A DNA stretch of 46,755 bases from Pseudomonas nitroreducens (GCF_014204515.1 NZ_JACHLI010000045.1:1-46755), one strand, 5' to 3'; counted from the stretch's first letter, positions 16,316 through 24,867 are shown. A program made the numbers and translations. Notes: a model not told the origin generated them from the sequence alone.

Positions 16316-17209
16316 CTAATCAAACGCCGGAATCGCCTCCAGCTCATGCAGCAGCCAGTCGGCGAACTCCCGCGCCAGGGCCTGGTTGCCGTGGGGCGGG
16401 ATGATCAGGAAGTAGGGGTGGGGCGCCGGGAAGTCGATGTCGAACAGACGCACCAGGCGACCCTGGTGCAGCTCCTCGCCGGCGAGGATGTGGTCGCTGA
16501 TGGTCACGCCGCCGCCGGCCACGGCGGCGCGGATGGTCAGGTAGGCGTCGGGCAGGAACACGTTCTGCCGCGCCTGCAGGCCGGGCACGCCGGCGGCGAG
16601 GAAGTAGCGGCTCCAGTCGAAGCCGTCGTCCTCGTGCAGCAGCACCTGGCGCGCGAGGTCGCGGGGTTTGCGCAGGTGCTCCTGGGTGTTGAGCAGGCGC
16701 GGGCTGCACACCGGGAAGTAGCGGATGTCGCCCAGTGCGGCGAAGCGCTGGCCCTCGATGTGCGTCTCGCCGAAGGAGATCACCATGTCCACCTCGCCCA
16801 GGTCGCTGTTCATCGGCAGCAGGTGCAGGGCGACTTCCTGGTAGTTGCGCAGGAATTTCTCCAGCAGCGACGACACCCGCGCCAGCAGCGCCGGGGCGCA
16901 GGCGATGCGCAGTTCGCCAGCGGGCTCCTCGGTGGGCAGGGCGCGGCGGATGTCGCGCAGCTGATCGAAGGCGCTGCTGATCTGCTGGCTCAGCTGGCGT
17001 CCGGCCGGAGTCAGCTTGACGCCCTTGCCCTGGCGCTCCACCAGCGCCACGCCCAGTTCCTCCTCGAGCTTCTTCACCTGGTGGCTGACCGCCCCGTGGG
17101 TGACGTGCAGCTCCAGCGCCGCGCGGCTGATGCTGCCCTGGCGGACCAGCGCCTCGAAAGCGCGCAGGGCGATCAGGGATGGCAGGCGAAACGCACTGTT
17201 CTGACGCAT
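16316..17209 (-). CDS. LysR-type transcriptional regulator (GcvA-like)
   Basis: A 297-aa LysR regulator with an N-terminal winged helix-turn-helix (LIALRAFEALVRQGSISRAALELHVTHGAVSHQVKKLEEELG) and a periplasmic-binding-like effector domain (about 95-295). The helix-turn-helix resembles the GcvA/AmpR group. It is transcribed divergently from the polyamine-type ABC importer, and a long inverted repeat lies in the shared promoter region, so it most likely controls that operon in response to its substrate. Confidence 0.9.
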   Translation of the reverse strand: MRQNSAFRLPSLIALRAFEALVRQGSISRAALELHVTHGAVSHQVKKLEEELGVALVERQGKGVKLTPAGRQLSQQISSAFDQLRDIRRALPTEEPAGELRIACAPALLARVSSLLEKFLRNYQEVALHLLPMNSDLGEVDMVISFGETHIEGQRFAALGDIRYFPVCSPRLLNTQEHLRKPRDLARQVLLHEDDGFDWSRYFLAAGVPGLQARQNVFLPDAYLTIRAAVAGGGVTISDHILAGEELHQGRLVRLFDIDFPAPHPYFLIIPPHGNQALAREFADWLLHELEAIPAFD

Positions 17210-17227
17210 GAATAAGTCCTTTCCGTG

Positions 17228-17279
17228 AATTTGACTAACGATTCAGCTGGAAAACTATTGAATTGTCGTTAGTTAAATT
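17228..17279. promoter_or_regulatory. Long inverted repeat, candidate LysR operator
   Basis: AATTTGACTAACGA (17228-17241) and TCGTTAGTTAAATT (17266-17279) are inverted copies matching at 13 of 14 positions, with 24 bases between them. They lie between divergent start codons at 17209 and 17341. This is AT-rich compared with its surroundings and is placed to control both promoters, as expected for a LysR tetramer contacting two half-sites. Confidence 0.6.
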
Positions 17280-17340
17280 TGCACAGAAGATGACCCCAAG
17301 CCAACACCCAAACACAAGAACAAACGGCTGGAGATCCGCC

Positions 17341-18420
17341 ATGCAGCATTTCGTCGACTTGCTCGGCCTGGGCAAGCGCTACGGCAACCTGCAGGTCCTG
17401 AGCGACCTCAGCCTGAGCATCCGCCAGGGCGAATTCCTCACGCTGCTGGGGCCATCCGGCTCGGGCAAGAGCACCACGCTGATGATGCTCGCCGGCTTCG
17501 TCGAGCCCAGCGCAGGGCGCATCGAGCAGGACGGCCGCGACATCACCCACCTGTCGCCGGATGCCCGCGAATTCGGCGTGGTGTTCCAGGGCTATGCGCT
17601 GTTCCCGCACATGAGCGTGGCGCAGAACGTTGCCTACCCGCTGCGCATCCGCAAGGTGCCGGGCGCCGAGATCGAGCGCCGCGTTGGCGAGGTGCTGGAA
17701 CGCGTCGGCCTGGCCGGCATGGGTGAGCGAGGTATCAGCCAGCTCTCTGGCGGCCAGCAGCAGCGCGTGGCGCTGGCCCGCGCGCTGGTGTTCAAGCCGA
17801 AACTGCTGCTGCTCGACGAACCGCTGTCCGCCCTCGACCGCCGCCTGCGCCAGGAGATGCAGGGCGAGCTGGCGCGCATGCACAAGGACTTCGGCACCAC
17901 CTTCGTCTTCGTCACCCACGACCAGGAAGAAGCCCTGGCGCTCTCCGACCGCATCGCCGTGTTCAACAAGGGTCGCCTGGAGCAGGTCGGCACCCCACGC
18001 GAGGTCTATGAGCGCCCGGCCAGCCGCTTCGTCGCCAACTTCCTTGGCGACACCAACCTGCTGGAGGTCGGTGTGGTCGGTCGCGAAGCCGAAGCCACCC
18101 TCTGCGACTTCCGTGGCCAGCATCTGCGCGTGGCCAACTCGTCCACTGTTGGCCAAAGCGGCAAGAGCTGGCTGGCGGTGCGCCCGGAACACATCGACCT
18201 GCGCCCGCTGGAGGACGCCGGGCGCGACAACGGCCTGTGCGCCACCGCCGGCCCCGCCACCTACCAGGGCGCCCACGTCAATCTCGAACTGACCCTGGAG
18301 CAGGGCGATCGCCTCGACCTGCGCCTGCCGGTATCGCACCCGCTGCTGGGCAGCCTGCGCAGCGGCCAGCGTTACTGGTGCAGCTGGTCACCGCAGCACT
18401 GCCACCTGTTGTCCGCCTGA
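17341..18420 (+). CDS. ABC importer ATPase, polyamine (PotA-like) type
   Basis: A 359-aa ATPase with Walker A GPSGSGKST, Q-loop FQGYALFPHMSV, signature LSGGQQQR, Walker B LLLLDEPLSALD and switch His in THDQEEAL. A C-terminal TOBE_2-type domain (about 265-355) marks the spermidine/putrescine/iron (PotA/FbpC) subfamily. The ATG at 17341 has GGAGA 6 bases upstream; a TTG at 17263 falls inside the operator and is rejected. It is first of a six-gene operon with binding protein, two permeases and two hydrolases. Confidence 0.9.
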   Translation: MQHFVDLLGLGKRYGNLQVLSDLSLSIRQGEFLTLLGPSGSGKSTTLMMLAGFVEPSAGRIEQDGRDITHLSPDAREFGVVFQGYALFPHMSVAQNVAYPLRIRKVPGAEIERRVGEVLERVGLAGMGERGISQLSGGQQQRVALARALVFKPKLLLLDEPLSALDRRLRQEMQGELARMHKDFGTTFVFVTHDQEEALALSDRIAVFNKGRLEQVGTPREVYERPASRFVANFLGDTNLLEVGVVGREAEATLCDFRGQHLRVANSSTVGQSGKSWLAVRPEHIDLRPLEDAGRDNGLCATAGPATYQGAHVNLELTLEQGDRLDLRLPVSHPLLGSLRSGQRYWCSWSPQHCHLLSA

Positions 18421-18459
18421 CATACGCATAACGAAAACAAACGATCGGGGAGCAATCAC

Positions 18460-19593
18460 ATGAGCAATCACGCAAAAGAAGGCCAGGGCTTCATCGAAGA
18501 CGCCATCGAGATCGCCGCTGAAAAAAGCGAGCGCGCCGGCATCAGCCGCCGCGATTTCAACCGCAATCTGCTGCTGCTCGCCGCCGCCAGCGCCATGCCC
18601 TTCGGCATGGGCGGGCGCGCCTTCGCCGCCGGCGGCAGCCTGGTGCTGGCCAACTGGGGTGGCGATGCGGTGCCGGCCTTCGAGAAAAGCTTCGGCGGCT
18701 TCGACCAGGTGGCCGGCCTCACCCTGAAAGTCGACGGCAGCGGTCCCACCGAGGGCGCGCTGAAGACCCAGGTGAGCAGCGGCGCGGTACGCTGGGACGT
18801 GTGCGACGGCGAGATGTATTCGTCCTACCGCCTGGGCAAGGACAAGTTCCTCACTCCCATCGACTACGGCATCGTCGACAAGTCGCTGATCGGCTACGGC
18901 GACGTGCATGACTTCGGTCTGGCCAACTACACCTACAGCTACGTGATCGGCTACGACCACGAGCAGTTCGGCAAGAACCCGCCCAAGTCCTGGGCCGACT
19001 TCTGGGACGTGAAGAAGTACCCGGGCAAGCGCACCCTCTACAAGTGGATGAGCGCCAACCTCGAATGCGCGCTGCTGGCCGACGGCGTGCCGCCCGAGCA
19101 GCTCTACCCGCTGGATGTCGACCGCGCGCTGCGCAAGATCGAGGAGCTGCTGCCGCACATCGCCACCCACTGGTCCACCGGCGCCGAGTCGCAGCAGCTG
19201 ATCCGCGACGGCGAGGTGAGCATGGCGCAGATGTGGCACACCCGCGCGGAGCTGGTGAAGAACGACACCGCCGGCAAGATCGACTGGGGCTTCGACGGCG
19301 GCATCGTCTCGCCCTCGGTATGGATGGTGCCGCAGAAGAACCCGGCCGGCGCCAAGGCGGCCATGGAGTTCATCGCCTATGCGCTGCGCCCCGAGGTGCA
19401 GGCCAGGCTCATGGAGGTCTACAACATGGGCCCGGTGAATCTGAAGGCCAACGAGCTGCTCAGCGCCCAGCTGCAGGCGATCAACCCCACCGCGCCGGAC
19501 AACCTGAAGAAGCAGGTGTCGCTGAACAACAAGTGGCACGCCGAGCACTACGGCGAAACCCTGGAGCGCTACCTGGCGCTGATCGGTGGCTGA
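18460..19593 (+). CDS. Polyamine-type periplasmic binding protein with Tat signal
   Basis: A 377-aa substrate-binding protein related to PotD/PotF (LVLANWGGDAVPAFEKSF; YDHEQFGKNPPKSWADFWD). The N-terminus is unusual: about 28 charged residues precede a twin-arginine motif SRRDFNR and a hydrophobic stretch ending AFAAGG. It therefore appears exported folded through Tat rather than Sec, as some Pseudomonas binding proteins are. GGGGAG lies 8 bases before the ATG. The ligand may be a polyamine or a related cationic or acylated amine. Confidence 0.88.
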   Translation: MSNHAKEGQGFIEDAIEIAAEKSERAGISRRDFNRNLLLLAAASAMPFGMGGRAFAAGGSLVLANWGGDAVPAFEKSFGGFDQVAGLTLKVDGSGPTEGALKTQVSSGAVRWDVCDGEMYSSYRLGKDKFLTPIDYGIVDKSLIGYGDVHDFGLANYTYSYVIGYDHEQFGKNPPKSWADFWDVKKYPGKRTLYKWMSANLECALLADGVPPEQLYPLDVDRALRKIEELLPHIATHWSTGAESQQLIRDGEVSMAQMWHTRAELVKNDTAGKIDWGFDGGIVSPSVWMVPQKNPAGAKAAMEFIAYALRPEVQARLMEVYNMGPVNLKANELLSAQLQAINPTAPDNLKKQVSLNNKWHAEHYGETLERYLALIGG

Positions 19594-19594
19594 G

Positions 19595-20446
19595 ATGCGA
19601 CGTTTCGCACCGGGCGTGCTGCCGGTCTACGGCCTGCTGATCCTGCCCCTGCCTGTGCTCGTCGTGGTCGGCTACCTGCTGCCGACCCTCGGGGTGCTGG
19701 GCTGGAGCTTCAGCCTGCCGGAGTGGGGCACGCAGAACTACGCGGCCATCGCCGACAACGCCAACCTGCAGGCGGTGATCTGGCGCACCCTGCGCATCTG
19801 CCTGCTGACCACCGCGATCAGCGTCGCCATCGCCTACCTGATCGCCTACCGCTGGCGTTTCGCGACGCCGCGCGGGCGGCAGCTGATCGAGCTGTTCGTG
19901 CTGCTGCCGTTCTGGCTGTCGATGCTGATCCGCGCCTTCGCCTGGCTGGTGCTGCTGCGCAACGGTGGGCTGGTCAGCCAGGGGCTGATGGCCACCGGCT
20001 GGTTCGATGCACCGCCGCCGCTGGTGCGCAACGAGCTGGGCGCGCTGATCGGCATGGTGCACTTCATGGTGCCGTACGCGGTGCTGCCGCTGCTGTCCTC
20101 GCTCAAACAGGTGGACGACAGCCTGCTGCGCGCCTCCAGCAGCCTGGGCGCCAGCCACTGGCAGACGCTCAAGGACATCTTCATCCCGCTGACCCTGCCG
20201 GGCGTGGTTGCCGCGTCGGCCATCGTCTTCGTCTTCAGCCTCGGTTGCTTCGTCACCCCGGCGCTGCTGGGCGGCGGCAAGGCGGCAATGCTCGCCGAGT
20301 ACATCTACGTGCAGATGTTCCAGCTGTCGAACTGGGGCCTGGGCGCCGCGCTGAGTATCGTGCTGATGCTGCTGGTGGTCGGTTGCGCGCTGCTGTTCGG
20401 ACAACTCATCGGCTTCCGCCGCCTGCTCGGGAGGACTGAGCTGTGA
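19595..20446 (+). CDS. ABC importer permease 1 (PotB-like)
   Basis: A 283-aa inner-membrane permease with about six helices and the EAA-type loop (LLRASSSLGASHWQTLKDIFIPLTLPGV) that contacts the ATPase. It matches the PotB/PotH family. The ATG at 19595 follows the binding-protein stop by one base; an in-frame GTG at 19586 overlaps it. Its TGA overlaps the next gene's GTG (GTGA). Confidence 0.9.
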   Translation: MRRFAPGVLPVYGLLILPLPVLVVVGYLLPTLGVLGWSFSLPEWGTQNYAAIADNANLQAVIWRTLRICLLTTAISVAIAYLIAYRWRFATPRGRQLIELFVLLPFWLSMLIRAFAWLVLLRNGGLVSQGLMATGWFDAPPPLVRNELGALIGMVHFMVPYAVLPLLSSLKQVDDSLLRASSSLGASHWQTLKDIFIPLTLPGVVAASAIVFVFSLGCFVTPALLGGGKAAMLAEYIYVQMFQLSNWGLGAALSIVLMLLVVGCALLFGQLIGFRRLLGRTEL

Positions 20447-21282
20447 CCCCGCAGGGAACCTTCCTCTCCGCCGTGCCCAAGCCGGGCAAGCCGCAACTGC
20501 CGCGCCCGCCACTGGGGCGCTGGCTGTCCTGGGCCGCGCTGGCGCTGTCCGCGCTGTTCCTGCTGCTGCCGATCCTGGTGATCGTGCCGCTGTCGTTCGG
20601 CAACCAGCGCTACCTGGCCTTCCCCGATGGTGGCTGGTCGCTGCGCCACTACGCGACGCTGTTCGACGGCGCCTGGCTGCTGTCGATCCTGCAGAGCCTC
20701 GGTCTGGCGCTGGCAGTCGGCGCGCTGTCCACGGCGCTGGCCTTCCTGTTCGCCACCGGCATCTGGCTGCAGCGCCGCTACCGCACGGTGCTGACGCTGA
20801 TCGTGCTGCTGCCGATGATCGTCCCGCAGGTGGTCTCGGCCATGTCGATCTACTACCTCGACGCGCGCCTGGGGATTCTCGACAGCGTGCTGGGCGTCGG
20901 CTTCGGCCACCTGCTGATGGCGCTGCCGTACTCGGTGATCGCCATGCTGGTGGCCTACGCGCGGCTCGACCAGAGCCTGTACAAGGCCTCGCGCTCCCTC
21001 GGCGCCGGGCTCTGGCCGACGCTCTGGCACGTGCTGCTGCCCAACGTGCGCGGCGGCATCCTCGGCGGCTTCTTCATGGGCTTCGTGATGAGCTGGGAGG
21101 AAGTGGTGGTGACCCTGTTCACCAGCGGCCTGAACGTGGTGACGCTGCCCAAGCGCATCTGGGACGGCCTGCGCTACAACCTCGACCCGGCGATCGCCGC
21201 CGTGTCCACCCTGATGATCGTCCTGACCCTGGTGGTGATGCTGCTGCGCATGTACCTGGAGCGCCGCCGACCGCCGTCCTGA
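20443..21282 (+). CDS. ABC importer permease 2 (PotC-like)
   Basis: A 279-aa permease of the PotC/PotI family with six helices and an EAA loop (LYKASRSLGAGLWPTLWHVLLPNVRGGI). It starts with GTG overlapping the stop of permease 1, with GGGAGG about 12 bases upstream. With its neighbours it completes a one-ATPase, two-permease, one-binding-protein importer. Confidence 0.9.
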   Translation: MTPQGTFLSAVPKPGKPQLPRPPLGRWLSWAALALSALFLLLPILVIVPLSFGNQRYLAFPDGGWSLRHYATLFDGAWLLSILQSLGLALAVGALSTALAFLFATGIWLQRRYRTVLTLIVLLPMIVPQVVSAMSIYYLDARLGILDSVLGVGFGHLLMALPYSVIAMLVAYARLDQSLYKASRSLGAGLWPTLWHVLLPNVRGGILGGFFMGFVMSWEEVVVTLFTSGLNVVTLPKRIWDGLRYNLDPAIAAVSTLMIVLTLVVMLLRMYLERRRPPS

Positions 21283-21383
21283 TCCACCCGATCTACATCC
21301 GGTCGCCACGCTGGCGACCCCAACCTCTCTGTAGCAAAGCACCTGCCTGTCGCTTGCACCTTGTCCCTGAGGAGGGAACCCCC

Positions 21384-22535
21384 ATGCTTACCGCTTTCCC
21401 TGCACGCACCTACCGTCAACGCGTCGAAGCCGTCAAACGCCGCATGGCCGACCGTGGCCTGGATGCCCTGGTGGTCAACTACCCGGACAACATCAACTAC
21501 CTGAGCGGCTTCGACAGCCTGGGCTTCCTCTGGTACCAGGCACTGATCATCTCGCCCAAGCTGGCCGAGCCGGTGTTCCTCACCCGCACCAGCGAAGAGC
21601 CCTGCACCTGGGAACTGTCGTGCATCAACGAGGCGATCTTCTATGACATCGCCAAGCAGGACCCGCTGAAGATCGTCGCCGACGTGCTCGCCGACGCCGG
21701 CCTGTCCCAGGCGCGCATCGGCCTGGAAATGACCGCCTCGACCTTCTCCCCGGCGCAGTACAACGCGCTGCTGGGCTACCTGCCCGAAGCGCGCTTCGAG
21801 GACGCCGGCCCGCTGGTCGCGGAGAACCGCCTGATCAAGACCGCCGAGGAAATCGAGTACCAGCGCAGCGCCGCGCGCATGGCCGACCAGGGCATGCTGG
21901 CGGCCTTCGAGGCGCTGCGTCCGGGGATCTCCGAAGTGGAAGTCGCCGGCATCGTCGCCAACGCCCTGGGCCGCGCCGGCAGCGAGTACTCGGCGATCAG
22001 CCCGATGTGCGCCACCGGTCGGCGCAGCACCATGACCCACGCCATGCCGCACCGCCAGACCATCAGCCATGGCGACGTGGTTATCCTCGAACACGCCGGC
22101 GTGTGCAACCGCTACCACGCCATCCTCATGCGCACCGCGGTGATCGGCAAACCCAGCCCGCGGGTGAAGGAGGTGGCGACCCTGCTCACCGAGGCCTTCA
22201 ACGCCGCCATCGACATCGCCAAGCCGGGCACTCCGGTGGGCGAGTCCAACCGCGTGTGCAACCAGATCCTTGACCGCATCGACCTCTCGCGTACCCGCGT
22301 GCACCGCATCGGCTACAGCTTGGGCCTGGCCTACCCGCCGACCTGGCTGGAAGCGATGATGGTGGACGAGGCCGACGACCACGTGTTCCAGCCGAACATG
22401 TCGTTCTCCATCGAGCCCAACCTGTCCTTGTACAACGAAGGCTTCGGCATCAAGCTCGGCGACACCGTGCTGTGCGGCGAGAAGGGCTCGGCGAGCCTGT
22501 CCGAGCTGCCGCCGGAGCTGACCATTATCGATTGA
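21384..22535 (+). CDS. M24-fold hydrolase (creatinase/DoeA-like), metal ligands lost
   Basis: A 383-aa pita-bread-fold protein: creatinase N-domain (about 1-150) and M24 catalytic domain (160-380). Aligned by motif to metal-dependent aminopeptidases P, the ligands are D to E236, D to I247, His307 kept (VHRIGYS), Glu344 kept (SIEPN) and last E to G359 (IKLGDTVL). Two or three of five metal ligands are thus gone, as in metal-free creatinase and ectoine hydrolase relatives, which hydrolyse C-N bonds in small molecules. GAGGAGGG precedes the ATG at 21384. Its place in the importer operon suggests it acts on the imported substrate rather than on peptides. Confidence 0.82.
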   Translation: MLTAFPARTYRQRVEAVKRRMADRGLDALVVNYPDNINYLSGFDSLGFLWYQALIISPKLAEPVFLTRTSEEPCTWELSCINEAIFYDIAKQDPLKIVADVLADAGLSQARIGLEMTASTFSPAQYNALLGYLPEARFEDAGPLVAENRLIKTAEEIEYQRSAARMADQGMLAAFEALRPGISEVEVAGIVANALGRAGSEYSAISPMCATGRRSTMTHAMPHRQTISHGDVVILEHAGVCNRYHAILMRTAVIGKPSPRVKEVATLLTEAFNAAIDIAKPGTPVGESNRVCNQILDRIDLSRTRVHRIGYSLGLAYPPTWLEAMMVDEADDHVFQPNMSFSIEPNLSLYNEGFGIKLGDTVLCGEKGSASLSELPPELTIID

Positions 22536-22542
22536 TGGAGGT

Positions 22543-22575
22543 TCGCCCCCGGTCCGCATACTGCTGGGGGCGAAT
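22543..22575 (+). other. Intercistronic hairpin
   Basis: TTCGCCCCC (22543-22551) and GGGGGCGAA (22567-22575) form a 9-bp stem with a 15-base loop between the M24 and HDAC-like genes. No T-run follows, so it more likely stabilises or segments the mRNA than ends it. Confidence 0.5.
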
Positions 22576-22628
22576 CCGTGTTGCGTGTCTGCTCCTGCGG
22601 GCGCAGTGATGGAATCCGAGGGTTTGCG

Positions 22629-23735
22629 ATGAGTCACACGATGGATGTCTTCTGGCACGACGATGTGCTGCGCCACGACACCGCTGCCGGCGTCTTCGAG
22701 GCGCCGCCCAGCGACCTGCTGGCCGAACAGCTGCAGCACCCGGAGAGCAATCCGCGGCTGCTCAACATGCGCGCCATCCTCCAGCGCGGGCCGGTGGCCG
22801 ACTCGCTGCGCTGGCACACGGGCCGCCATGCCAGCGAAGAGGAACTGCTGCGCTTCCACGATGCCGATTACCTGCGCGGCCTGTTCGAGGCGGATGCCCA
22901 GGGCAAGCGCTTCAGCAGCACCACGCTGATGTCCGCTGGTAGCCTCGCCGGCCTCCTGGCCGCCGCTGGTACCAGCCTGCTGGCGTTGGAAAGCGTATTG
23001 TCGACCGGCGTTCCGGCCATGGCCCTGGTGCGCCCGCCGGGCCACCACGCTGCTCCGGCCATGGCCGACGGCTACTGCTTCTTCAACAACGTCGGGGTTG
23101 CCGCGCGAGCGGCCCAGGCGGCGGGGCTGGAGCGGGTGGCCATCGTCGACTGGGACGTGCACCACGGCAATGGTACGCAGGAGGGCTTCTACGACGATCC
23201 TTCGGTATTCACCGTGTCCCTGCACATGGACCACGGCGCCTGGGGTTCGAGCCACCCGCAGACCGGTGCGGCGGACGAGCGCGGCTACGGCGCCGGGCTG
23301 GGCAGCAACCTCAACCTGCCGCTGCCCATGGGCTCGGGCGACCAGCTCTACGAGATAGTCTTCGCCCGCTTCGTCGAGCCTGCGCTGCGCGCGTTCAAGC
23401 CCGACCTGCTGATCATCGCCAACGGCCTGGACGCCTCGCAGTTCGACCCCAACGGCCGCCAACTGGTGACCATGCAGGGCTTCAACCGCCTGGCCCGCCG
23501 CGCCCGCGCGCTGGCCGACGAGCTGTGCCAGGGGCGGCTGCTGGTGGTGCAGGAGGGCGGCTACAACCCGGCGTACAGCGCCTACTGCCTGCATGCGGCG
23601 GCCGAAGGCTTCCTCGGCCAGCCGTCCACGCTGCCCGATCCGCTGGCGTACATGCCGGAACCGGCGGCGCGGGTGGAGGCTGATCTCGCGGCGCTGGATA
23701 CACGCCTGGCAGCGGCGGGGTGGAGGTTCGGCTGA
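22629..23735 (+). CDS. Class II HDAC-like deacetylase/amidohydrolase
   Basis: A 368-aa zinc amidohydrolase of the histone deacetylase / acetylpolyamine amidohydrolase superfamily. Motifs in order: LVRPPGHHA (His139, His140 charge relay), YCFFNNVGVAA, IVDWDVHHGNGTQ (Zn ligands Asp176 and His178), NGLDASQFDP (Zn ligand Asp268) and catalytic Tyr in VQEGGYNPAY. The pattern is nearest bacterial HDAH-type enzymes. In bacteria such enzymes remove acetyl or other acyl groups from amines. It is last in the importer operon, consistent with deacylating an imported acyl-amine. The ATG at 22629 begins MSHTMDVFWHDD; longer GTG/TTG frames lack family similarity. Confidence 0.87.
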   Translation: MSHTMDVFWHDDVLRHDTAAGVFEAPPSDLLAEQLQHPESNPRLLNMRAILQRGPVADSLRWHTGRHASEEELLRFHDADYLRGLFEADAQGKRFSSTTLMSAGSLAGLLAAAGTSLLALESVLSTGVPAMALVRPPGHHAAPAMADGYCFFNNVGVAARAAQAAGLERVAIVDWDVHHGNGTQEGFYDDPSVFTVSLHMDHGAWGSSHPQTGAADERGYGAGLGSNLNLPLPMGSGDQLYEIVFARFVEPALRAFKPDLLIIANGLDASQFDPNGRQLVTMQGFNRLARRARALADELCQGRLLVVQEGGYNPAYSAYCLHAAAEGFLGQPSTLPDPLAYMPEPAARVEADLAALDTRLAAAGWRFG

Positions 23736-24060
23736 TTTTCAGCCCTGATGACTGGCCGCATCTTCGCTGCGGATCGCGGGCATGGCCCGCTCCTACAAGG
23801 TCAGGAGCCCCTCACCCCTCTCCCGCAAGCGGGAGAGGGGTGAGGGGATGCGGTCGCGCAGACTTTCATATCCGTAGGGCGCATAACGCGCCAGCGTTAT
23901 CCGCCGAAGGAGGCCCGGCGGATAACCTGTTCCAGGTTATGCGCCCTACGTGTTGTTGCCACGCTGTTCGCGAGCAAGCTCGCTCCTACAGCCAGAACCT
24001 GGCTCAGGTGTGCTTTTTGTAGGAGCGAGCTTGCTCGCGAACCCTCGCTGACCCCTGTTC
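23736..24060. repeat. Gene-free stretch packed with palindromic repeats
   Basis: This 325-base gap holds four repeats and no gene. A REP-like half lies at 23773-23796 (ATCGCGGGCATGGCCCGC plus TCCTAC). A perfect 19-bp hairpin lies at 23808-23847 (CCCCTCACCC... arms, AA loop). A GTAGGGCGCATAACG... element at 23874-23949 has ends complementary to each other. A perfect 25-bp inverted pair of GTAGGAGCGAGCTTGC type lies at 23966-23990 and 24018-24042, with a nested AGCCAG/CTGGCT hairpin in its loop. It separates two convergent genes. Confidence 0.85.
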
Positions 24061-24867
24061 CTACTGGTGGTTGCGATAACGCTCGGTCAGGGACTGCACG
24101 CGGGCGACGTAGGTTTGCGTCTCGCTGTAGGGCGGTATTCCGTTGTACTTGTCGACGGTCATTTCACCGGCGTTGTAACTGGCCAGCGCCAGTGTCTGGT
24201 TGCCGTTGAAGCGCTTGAGCAGCCACGCCAGGTAGCGCACGCCGCCACGGATGTTCTGCCGCGCGTCGAACGGATCGCTGACATTGAAGCGCTCGGCGGT
24301 GTCGGGCATCAGCTGCATCAGCCCCTGGGCACCGGCGATGGAAATGGCCCTGGGCTGGAACGCCGATTCGGCGTGGATCACCGCCCGCACCAGCGCCCGG
24401 TCGACGCCGTAGCGAATCGAGGCAGCCTCGATTTCCTTGCGATAGGAGCGGGTGTCCAGGCGCAGGCTGGCGACGTTGAAATCCCTGGGCGCCATGCACA
24501 GGTAGCAGCCCTTGATGTAGTACACCTCGATCACATCGACCCGCGCCGTGATCCCCACCGGGCGGCGGCTGACATACTGGCGCACGCCCTTGTGGACGAA
24601 GGTATAGACGCGGATCCGCTCTGCACCCGGCTTGTCACTTCGCTCGGCGCCTGGTGCGGTCTTCGACCTGGAGCCGCCAGTGGCGCCGGCCTTGCCATTC
24701 AGGGGAGTGCAGCGAGCGCCGGCAACGGGCTGGCTGGTGTGGCTGAGGGTACCGTCGCGCGCCAGGCACTTGTACTGGGCGCTGGCTAAATGGGGAGCGA
24801 CCAGCAACGCCAGGCCGATGCATCCGGGAAGGCTCCTGCGAGCCCACTGCCACGCTCTGGAACTCAC
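24061..24867 (-). CDS. Lytic transglycosylase, SLT domain
   Basis: A 268-aa periplasmic peptidoglycan-cleaving enzyme. It has a signal peptide (GCIGLALLVAPHLASA), then a DUF4124-like segment (QYKCLARDGTLSHTSQP), a low-complexity linker, and a family 1 SLT domain (about 145-265). The catalytic Glu167 sits in IHAESAFQP, followed by GAQGLMQLMPDTA and ALASYNAGE. It cuts glycan strands to 1,6-anhydro products. The start used is GTG at 24867. It is a single gene, divergent from alaX. Confidence 0.9.
   Translation of the reverse strand: MSSRAWQWARRSLPGCIGLALLVAPHLASAQYKCLARDGTLSHTSQPVAGARCTPLNGKAGATGGSRSKTAPGAERSDKPGAERIRVYTFVHKGVRQYVSRRPVGITARVDVIEVYYIKGCYLCMAPRDFNVASLRLDTRSYRKEIEAASIRYGVDRALVRAVIHAESAFQPRAISIAGAQGLMQLMPDTAERFNVSDPFDARQNIRGGVRYLAWLLKRFNGNQTLALASYNAGEMTVDKYNGIPPYSETQTYVARVQSLTERYRNHQ

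Noticed and set aside
21174..23594. Very long open frame antisense to the M24 and HDAC-like genes
   Set aside because: High GC favours long antisense frames. Its protein is rich in Val/Gly/His/Gln with no domain, and the plus strand has two complete enzyme families.
23760..24050. Insertion sequence or its terminal repeats
   Set aside because: There is no transposase frame between the inverted repeats, and the spacing is only tens of bases.
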